DNA of 64,000 nt, taken from IMG/VR virus record IMGVR_UViG_3300044691_000113, positions 1-64,000 of that record; one strand, given 5' to 3'. Below the pieces are notes generated by a model that saw only the letters and a program-made list of their open reading frames with translations, had not been told where the DNA came from and made no database searches. The stretch's first letter is position 1; each line of letters begins with the position of its first letter. This DNA is from a virus. The position numbers were made by a program, and so were the translations under genes. Positions 58,352 to 64,000 of the stretch are shown in pieces.

Positions 58352-59398
58352 ATGCAGGTTACCGACACCGTCCGCGCAGTCCACACAGCAGGCGCCATCC
58401 GCCGCGCCTTCTTCGCCACCGTCCTCAGCGTTCAGCCATCCCTACCCGACGACATCGGGACCAACGGCGAACCCACCATCACCATCGGCTTCCTCGACCC
58501 CGCCATGCTCCACATGGTCGGCGGCGTCGGGTTCGGCAATGCATTCCGGCGCATCACCACCGTGCGCCACGTCAGCCACGACGAGGTACAGACCAGCGCG
58601 GCAGAGTATTGCTGGACCGACCTGCTCCCGAACGACGGCGGCATCATCGTCATCGCAAGCCTCAACATGGACGACCTCAACGAGCCGGCCGCGCAACCAT
58701 CGGAGCCAGAGGACACCATCGGCACCATCGTCTACATCAACCACAACAACGATCTGGAGGTGTTCCACGGCGGAGAAAATATGTTCCGGGTTCACTTTGA
58801 GGGAGAGGACTTCGACTTCAGCGACCTCTTCTCAGCAAAAGTCTTCGTGGACGCCAAGCCAGCAGCCAGCATCGAAGGCTCGCCGCGGGACTTGCTCGGG
58901 CACCAGATGTTCGGCGAGGACTCGGAAGAGGTCGCGAAGGCCCGGTACGAGATCCACAAGAAGCAGTTGCAGGCAGCGGAACCGCTCTTTACCGGAGTCT
59001 TCGATCGTGGGGAAGCGTTGGGACCGGAACGATTCGCTGCCGTCTCGAATGGCGTGACGATCTGGAACTACGCTACCCGCGATGAGGCCCAGTCCTACCT
59101 TGAGAAGTATCAAGCGGGAAACGCCCCACCGCAGCCCAGCGCCGCCGACCTCGACGCGCACGCAGCCGAGGACCAAGCGAAGGAAGCTACCGAAACACCG
59201 GGGTTCCAGAAAGTAGCAGACGACGCGGCAGCACTTCACGCGGCTCCGGAGGTTCCCACGGAACTGGCGATCGAGACGAAGGTGTACACGGACGGCACGA
59301 CTGCGACCGGAGTAGCCCCGCTTCCCGAACAGTCACCGGCACAGCAGGACGCAGAGCAACTCCCACCTGACTCTCCTGACCCACTGGCAGCACTGTAA
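58352..59398 (+). CDS. Conserved phage protein, unknown
   Basis: This 348-aa protein starts MQVTDTVRAV. The first 170 residues appear globular (RITTVRHVSHDE, FEGEDFDFSDLF). The middle is helical, and the last 90 residues are Ala/Pro/Gln-rich and disordered, ending PDPLAAL. No motif recognised. A strong UUCG-looped hairpin follows the stop, suggesting the end of an early transcription unit. Confidence 0.55.
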   Translation: MQVTDTVRAVHTAGAIRRAFFATVLSVQPSLPDDIGTNGEPTITIGFLDPAMLHMVGGVGFGNAFRRITTVRHVSHDEVQTSAAEYCWTDLLPNDGGIIVIASLNMDDLNEPAAQPSEPEDTIGTIVYINHNNDLEVFHGGENMFRVHFEGEDFDFSDLFSAKVFVDAKPAASIEGSPRDLLGHQMFGEDSEEVAKARYEIHKKQLQAAEPLFTGVFDRGEALGPERFAAVSNGVTIWNYATRDEAQSYLEKYQAGNAPPQPSAADLDAHAAEDQAKEATETPGFQKVADDAAALHAAPEVPTELAIETKVYTDGTTATGVAPLPEQSPAQQDAEQLPPDSPDPLAAL

Positions 59399-59406
59399 CC
59401 ACCACG

Positions 59407-59428
59407 GCGGGTCTCTTCGGAGGCCCGC
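59407..59428 (+). terminator. UUCG tetraloop hairpin, terminator-like
   Basis: GCGGGTCTC and GAGGCCCGC pair over 9 bp (one wobble) around a TTCG loop, followed by TCTTA. It lies nine bases after the 59398 stop. Confidence 0.55.
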
Positions 59429-59435
59429 TCTTACT

Positions 59436-59870
59436 ATGCCAATGAATGAACCCCTTTGGTGGCTTACGAAAGACGGCGACAGAGACTGCCTCGAACTCTA
59501 CGAGCGGCATTACTCTGCGTATCGGTACAAGGACGGCCGGAAGCGAACGCAGTTTGTGGGACCAGGGGAAAAGGTCGTTTTACGGACGAGGGATGCAGAT
59601 GCGTTGTTTGTTTGGCGAAACTTCATCGACGACAGCGGGCAAGTCGGTATCAACTGCGCCATCTTTAGGAATGAAGGAGCGCATCGCAGCTCGGACCTCA
59701 TTCGCCAAGCGGACGCAATTGCTGATGCGCTCTGGCCTGATAGCAGGCATTACACCTACGTCGCACCGGAAAAGGTCGCGTCAAGGAATCCTGGCTATTG
59801 CTTTATCAAGGCCGGATGGCAGCGATGCGGGCGAACCAATACCGGGCTACTAATTCTTGAAAGACTCTAA
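59436..59870 (+). CDS. GNAT-like conserved phage protein
   Basis: This 144-aa protein starts MPMNEPLWWL. VGPGEKVVLRTRDADALFVW near 41, GVNCAIFRNE-like INCAIFRNEG near 71 and AGWQRCGRTNTGLLILE near 126 match a common phage family whose C-terminal end resembles an acetyltransferase. The catalytic loop is not clear. It ends convergently on the terminase genes with four bases of overlap. Confidence 0.65.
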   Translation: MPMNEPLWWLTKDGDRDCLELYERHYSAYRYKDGRKRTQFVGPGEKVVLRTRDADALFVWRNFIDDSGQVGINCAIFRNEGAHRSSDLIRQADAIADALWPDSRHYTYVAPEKVASRNPGYCFIKAGWQRCGRTNTGLLILERL

Positions 59871-60994
59871 CGCCCCATCCGCTTCTTATTCCGGATGTCG
59901 AACCGCCCCACCTTCGAACTCTTCCCCAGCCGCGAGATGAACCGCTCCGCCGCAATCTGCGCGCTGGTAGCGTTCAGTCCTTCAATCAACTTCTCCAACT
60001 GCTTCGCCGGAGGTATCGGCTCCGACTTGGGGAACTGCATGACGACATACTTGAATGCAGCGTCAAAAGCATGGTTGTCTTTATCGACTACCTTCTCCGT
60101 TTGGTTCTGGGTCATCAGTTGCCGCGCAGTGAGTTCGGCTCTCCGAATACGCTTGACCTCCCACAACAGGTTAGGCGAGTCGTAGGGGTGTAGCCCAGGC
60201 TGGCGCGCATCGCTCTCATTCCGGCACACAATGTACATCTTCGGTTTCTGGCTGTGGAGTTGTCCCCAGAGGTCGTCCTGAATCCGCTGAACGACGGCCA
60301 GGTCACTGCGTTCCCCCTCATACTTACGCAGTGACAAGCCAAGGTTCCTATATATAGATGCCGCGGCGACTAGCTGGCCTTCCTTGGTCGGCTCCTGGTC
60401 CCAGAAGATCGATGGGTCTGCATTGATCCATCGCATACGCTTCAGGTCGGGCATCCCCTTACCTGTGGGTTCTCCCGCTTCGTTCAGACCAAGAATCTCG
60501 CGGGTGTTGCTGGCAATGGTGTTGTCCCAGTCTTTCGTCTTGTAGCGGTAAAACTCGCCCGCGAAGTACTTGTTGCCCTCATGGTCGATGTAGCACTTCT
60601 CCAGCGTGGTCGGGTTGGTACTCCCGTGATCGAAGCCTCCCACCACGCCCCACTCCGGATTAGGTGCCCACGCTGGGTCTCGGATGACGATGACCGAACC
60701 GTAGCGGGTCAGGATGTCAGCAAAGACACGCTCACCGCCGCCCGCTTCGTCGACGATCTCGTACTCCCGCTCCCAGCCAGACTTGTTGCTGTCGTACTCC
60801 AGCCGCTTCATGTCGTACCAAGCTTTGCCTGCGGGTGTGGCTGGATCTCGGTCAGGGTCCGCAGAGTAGTGGATGCGTCCCACGGGGATGCCATTCGCCT
60901 TGCGCTTCACAGAGAAGCCGCGCACCACTTCGACGAGGGTCTGCTTCGGCACCCGGCTCAACTCCTCCAGCGCTCTGGCAAGTTCCGGGGTCAT
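59867..60994 (-). CDS. Large terminase, C-terminal (nuclease) gene
   Basis: This 375-aa protein starts MTPELARALE at 60994; its ATG overlaps the stop of the ATPase gene (ATGA). GGFDHGSTNP near 120 carries a first acidic residue of the RNase-H-type nuclease, INADPSIF near 190 a second candidate, and DNHAFDAAFKYVV near 325 a third. This is the nuclease half that cuts concatemers during packaging. Being a separate ORF from the ATPase is unusual. It is probably co-translated with the upstream gene. Confidence 0.75.
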   Translation of the reverse strand: MTPELARALEELSRVPKQTLVEVVRGFSVKRKANGIPVGRIHYSADPDRDPATPAGKAWYDMKRLEYDSNKSGWEREYEIVDEAGGGERVFADILTRYGSVIVIRDPAWAPNPEWGVVGGFDHGSTNPTTLEKCYIDHEGNKYFAGEFYRYKTKDWDNTIASNTREILGLNEAGEPTGKGMPDLKRMRWINADPSIFWDQEPTKEGQLVAAASIYRNLGLSLRKYEGERSDLAVVQRIQDDLWGQLHSQKPKMYIVCRNESDARQPGLHPYDSPNLLWEVKRIRRAELTARQLMTQNQTEKVVDKDNHAFDAAFKYVVMQFPKSEPIPPAKQLEKLIEGLNATSAQIAAERFISRLGKSSKVGRFDIRNKKRMGR

Positions 60995-61743
60995 ACGGCA
61001 TCCACGTCGCGCCGGAGATCGGAATAAGGGCCGATGCCAGCGGAAGAGTTGAAGACGATCTTCTGTGCGCCCGTGCCCAGAGCGTTCGAGAGGCACTGAA
61101 CGGCGTCAGGCTGGAACGAACTTTCATCATTGAAATACGACCACGGGTGATACGAACGGATAGCCTCCGCGCCTCCGGGTAGACCGATGATCTTGCCGCC
61201 ATGCGCGAACTCGAGAACGTCCGACGCCTGCTGCTTGCTCGGCTTTACCAATGGGAACGCCTCGCGCAACCACATCGGCTGACAGTCGTAGAGGCACTTC
61301 GCGTAGTCGACCATCTCCTCCATCTTCGTTTTGACGAGAGTCTGAAAGATACACTCACGCGCCGGAACCATCATCGCCTGCCAGGTGAAGTACCCGACGA
61401 TGCCCCAGGTCACCATCATGTCGCGGGACTTCTCCCAGAAGGTGATCTTCTCCGCGTGGATGAGGTCGAGCATCGGTTCAAAGTACGGCTTGTTCGGGAA
61501 CGGCTCGAACGGGCTGTTGCAGCCTTCCTCCTGCCAATGCGGGTTGAAGGTCTTCGTGCTGGTACTCAACCAGCGCCAGGGCGTAGCTGTAGCCTCCCGC
61601 ACCCGCCGCTGCGTCTCCTCGTCAGAAGTAGCGGACGCCTTCTGCTGTGACCTTGCCCGCTCCTCCTCAATCTGGTTGACACGATGCCGCGCCACAGCCC
61701 GCAGGTACACCTCGTGCGGCGTCAGCTCGAGCAGGGCAGACAA
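60991..61743 (-). CDS. Large terminase, N-terminal (ATPase) gene
   Basis: This 250-aa protein starts MSALLELTPH. It has a terminase-type Walker A (FWEKSRDMMVTWG near 103-114), a Walker B with catalytic acid (WSYFNDESSF near 201-210) and coupling motif III (VFNSSAG near 230), then ends DVDAV with a stop overlapping the nuclease ATG. The split falls just after motif III in the normal interdomain linker. Complete ATPase and nuclease motifs on the two sides argue for a functional split pair rather than decay. Confidence 0.75.
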   Translation of the reverse strand: MSALLELTPHEVYLRAVARHRVNQIEEERARSQQKASATSDEETQRRVREATATPWRWLSTSTKTFNPHWQEEGCNSPFEPFPNKPYFEPMLDLIHAEKITFWEKSRDMMVTWGIVGYFTWQAMMVPARECIFQTLVKTKMEEMVDYAKCLYDCQPMWLREAFPLVKPSKQQASDVLEFAHGGKIIGLPGGAEAIRSYHPWSYFNDESSFQPDAVQCLSNALGTGAQKIVFNSSAGIGPYSDLRRDVDAV

Positions 61744-61744
61744 G

Positions 61745-62278
61745 CTAGTTTACCCGTGGTGGCGCGAAGGCCCCATGCTCGGCGTAATAGCGCATCTCTT
61801 CGATCGTGCGGCCCTCGAAGAACTTGTCCGGATTCTTCAGCGGTTGGTCCAGACCGAGGATCCTGCCCATGGCTTCAGCCGCCGCGACCTGCCCGCTGAT
61901 TGAGCCGCGTGTCTTTTCGACGGGGATCTGCGACAACTCATCCAGCCTCGAGAGAACGTAGTCACGGGTGTAGCCCTTGCTGTGCAGGAGCCGCACTTCA
62001 GACTTCACCATCTCGACCATCATTCGTTCGCGGTAGACCTCGATGTACTTCTGGACCGGCTTGCGATGGTAGACCCGACTCGACTCCTCCGCCGTGTAGC
62101 CACACTTCTTGCCAGCATCGACGATGCGCTTCGTCTGGTTGGTGTTCGTGGTGCCGTCGCCCTTCATGACGAGGTGACAGAACAGGGTCTCCACTTGGCC
62201 GAGCGGAGGTTCTTTGCGTGGTGCTCGCGGCTTCGCTGGCTTCTTCGGGGTTGCGGCCTTCTTCTTAGGGGTTGGCAT
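61745..62278 (-). CDS. Small terminase candidate
   Basis: This 177-aa protein starts MPTPKKKAAT. A Lys/Pro/Ala-rich N-terminus is followed by an HTH-like region (NQTKRIVDAGKKCGYTAEES) and a long helical segment (ERMMVEMVKSEVRLLHSKG). This matches the DNA-recognition and oligomerisation layout of terminase small subunits, and it directly precedes the ATPase gene. It overlaps the giant gene's end by 14 bases. Confidence 0.65.
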   Translation of the reverse strand: MPTPKKKAATPKKPAKPRAPRKEPPLGQVETLFCHLVMKGDGTTNTNQTKRIVDAGKKCGYTAEESSRVYHRKPVQKYIEVYRERMMVEMVKSEVRLLHSKGYTRDYVLSRLDELSQIPVEKTRGSISGQVAAAEAMGRILGLDQPLKNPDKFFEGRTIEEMRYYAEHGAFAPPRVN

Positions 62279-64000
62279 CTGCTCTCCGTACTGCTTCCGG
62301 ATTCCTTCGTAACAGGTTCATCCGTTTCTTGTCCATCTCAGGCTTCAGGATACGACGCTCTGCCGGCGTTGCGAGATTGTTATAAACCTCGCGTGCATCG
62401 GCGTAGCTCATATTCTTGAACTCTTTCTGGAGGTACTCTGTGTGACCCGCCTTCAGCGCCATGTGCATGGAGCGCACCGTAGGCGCCTTCACGATCGCAT
62501 CCTGGTCCTGCCGGTCCTTCACCTGCTGCGGGGTCAGCGGTGTGCGGCGTGCGCGGAGTATCTCCTGCATCCTTGCCTCTGCCGGGGTCAGGTCGCGCTC
62601 TCTCGATGTGGGACTCAGGCCCGCAGTCTTCAGCACCTTCGTCATGGTGGACTGGCCGCCGTGCTTGTCGGTGAAGCCCTGCGCCGCAATCGGCTTCGGC
62701 AGCCCGTACTTTACCGCCTCCGCCACCTGCTGATACAGCGGTGCGTTCGGGTCGTAGACGTAGTTGTTGAAGAAGTCGCGGTTTTCGAGGAGGTCCACGA
62801 AGTTACCCGCTGTGCCAGACATGGATCCACGGACGTACTCGCGGGGATGCAGATAAGCGTGCTCGAAGTCCTTGAAGCCAGTCGGCAGCGAGATACGCTC
62901 CGGCTTGCCCGTGCGCGCATCCACCTGGCCGGTGCGCGGGTGAGTCATCTCTAGGAGCAGATGCCCGTCGTCACCTTCCGCGAACTCCCACGGGTACTTC
63001 TCCGTCCACAACTTCGTTAGGATCGTGCCGAGGACCACCGTCGCCGCCGCCATGCCGAGGAGCCAAGCCTGATTCATCCCAATCTTCGGGACATACTCGC
63101 CGGCTGGCCGCTGCTTCTTGCCTGCCTTCGCGTCTTCGATCATCGCCTGAATAGGGTCAGCAAACGCATGGTAGGCTTCCGGACCCGCCGCGGAACCAGC
63201 CCCGCGCCAGTTGCCCAGCTTCCACGTAACCGAGCGGAAGTTGAATTGCGCCACACTCTTGAACGTGTTGTTCCACAGGATGTTCGAGAAGTTCATCTCA
63301 CCGAAGCGGTTCTCAGCGGTGTCGATGACCTTGCGCGCTATCGCCGCCCGGGTGGTGTCACCGTTCGCGAGCGCCGTCCGGTTCTCGACGAGCTGCTGTG
63401 AATACTGCGCCAGCGCGAAGCCTAATTTGAGACGTGGAATGTAGTGTTCGAACAGAGGCGACATGATGACCTCGTTCGCCCAAGGCATCAGCCGGAGCAT
63501 TGCACCGCCGTAGTTCTTGTCGGTGATGGCCTGCCGCACCGACTTCATCATGGACACCTTGTAATCGGGGTTCATGCCCCACTGGTAGCCGCCCGTGAAT
63601 AGATCGTCCATCATCGCCGGAGCGTCCGGGTGCTGCTGTAGGAAGGAAGCCCCACGCTTTGTCTTGGCGAAGTTCTGCAGGTTGTCTACCATCTTGAGCA
63701 GGCTGCCGCCCGTGCGCGCCATCAGGACCGGCGCCGCCATCGACGTCGCAATCTCCTTGACGCCCTTCATCGCCTCCGTACCCTCACCCAGGCGGATACC
63801 GTTGTTCCACAGCCGTTGCACGCCGAGGCCGAACTGCGAACCCATCGCCTCCACCGTCTCAAAGCCGAAGTGGAACGGCGACAGGCCAAGCTCGATCATC
63901 GTCGAGATGTTCTTCGCCGCCATCAGAACCTTGCCGATCGCGTTCTCGCGGATGAGGTCGCGGGAGAGGTAGTTATTCAGCGTGCGCCCGGCAGACGGTT
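62265..64000 (-). CDS. C-terminal part of a giant polyvalent protein, cut by window edge
   Basis: The frame is open from the right edge; codons before the ATG at 63923 also lack a stop (reading PSAGRTLNNYLSRDLIREN). It ends with a stop at 62265, within the small terminase start. The visible 578 residues are mostly helical, with one hydrophobic segment (LLGMAAATVVLGTILTKL) and a basic, Ala/Arg/Asn-rich C-terminus. This resembles the C-terminal ends of phage large polyvalent proteins. Because the left edge of the window carries the N-terminal end of such a protein on the same strand, both are probably parts of one gene. Confidence 0.7.
   Translation of the reverse strand, partial: PSAGRTLNNYLSRDLIRENAIGKVLMAAKNISTMIELGLSPFHFGFETVEAMGSQFGLGVQRLWNNGIRLGEGTEAMKGVKEIATSMAAPVLMARTGGSLLKMVDNLQNFAKTKRGASFLQQHPDAPAMMDDLFTGGYQWGMNPDYKVSMMKSVRQAITDKNYGGAMLRLMPWANEVIMSPLFEHYIPRLKLGFALAQYSQQLVENRTALANGDTTRAAIARKVIDTAENRFGEMNFSNILWNNTFKSVAQFNFRSVTWKLGNWRGAGSAAGPEAYHAFADPIQAMIEDAKAGKKQRPAGEYVPKIGMNQAWLLGMAAATVVLGTILTKLWTEKYPWEFAEGDDGHLLLEMTHPRTGQVDARTGKPERISLPTGFKDFEHAYLHPREYVRGSMSGTAGNFVDLLENRDFFNNYVYDPNAPLYQQVAEAVKYGLPKPIAAQGFTDKHGGQSTMTKVLKTAGLSPTSRERDLTPAEARMQEILRARRTPLTPQQVKDRQDQDAIVKAPTVRSMHMALKAGHTEYLQKEFKNMSYADAREVYNNLATPAERRILKPEMDKKRMNLLRRNPEAVRRADANP

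Noticed and set aside
1-64000. CRISPR array, retron or diversity-generating retroelement
   Set aside because: No regularly spaced repeats and no reverse-transcriptase motif were seen.

Overview
The window reads as most of one temperate, probably short-tailed (podovirus-like) phage genome or prophage, about 60% GC by impression. The evidence is a tyrosine integrase beside a tRNA 3'-half (attP-like), a divergent repressor/Cro-type switch, a replication and recombination block, a head gene set (portal, scaffold, capsid, terminase) and a lysis cassette. No tape-measure, sheath or baseplate gene is visible. The style of the secreted fibre-like proteins recalls Acidobacteriota (Terriglobia) genomes; this host guess comes from memory and is tentative.

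Layout. 1-33.5 kb, minus strand: late genes. Read in transcription order they are fibre-like proteins with signal peptides (33.1-23.7 kb), lysis genes (23.7-22.0 kb), portal (20.8 kb), nucleotidyltransferase-like protein, scaffold, capsid (16.4 kb), connector and tail proteins (15-7.3 kb), two Q/N-rich candidate core proteins (6.0-4.0 kb), then a giant polyvalent protein that runs off the left edge. An 18-base element, AAAAATGGTAGGGTACGC, stands before five of these late transcription units and is a candidate phage promoter. 33.5-43.8 kb, minus strand: small genes, attP, integrase, excisionase-like protein, many tiny cysteine-rich ORFs linked by ATGA overlaps, a helicase-loader candidate, a replication initiator carrying an HNH domain, and a Cro-like protein. 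43.84-44.93 kb: immunity region with paired operators. 44.9-59.9 kb, plus strand: early genes, including zinc-ribbon proteins, an annealing-protein candidate, a Cas4-like nuclease, an SbcC-like ATPase, a J-domain protein, a Tad2-like (DUF2829) anti-Thoeris candidate and a DnaB-type helicase. 59.9-64 kb, minus strand: a large terminase split into two genes, a small terminase candidate, and the C-terminal end of a very large protein that enters from the right edge.

The left-edge ORF (N-terminal end of a polyvalent protein with a 2H-phosphoesterase-like and an N6-methylase domain) and the right-edge ORF (C-terminal end of a very large protein) are probably the two ends of one gene. In that case the genome is circular or circularly permuted, and the window omits only the middle of this gene. 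All minus-strand genes from 43.8 kb down to 1, then 64 kb down to 59.9 kb, would form one continuous late arm. The standout observations are an apparent overprinted 82-residue gene inside the giant gene (658-906), the promoter-like repeat, Sec signal peptides on fibre-like proteins, an HNH/integrase-arm fusion at attP, the Tad2-like protein and the split terminase.
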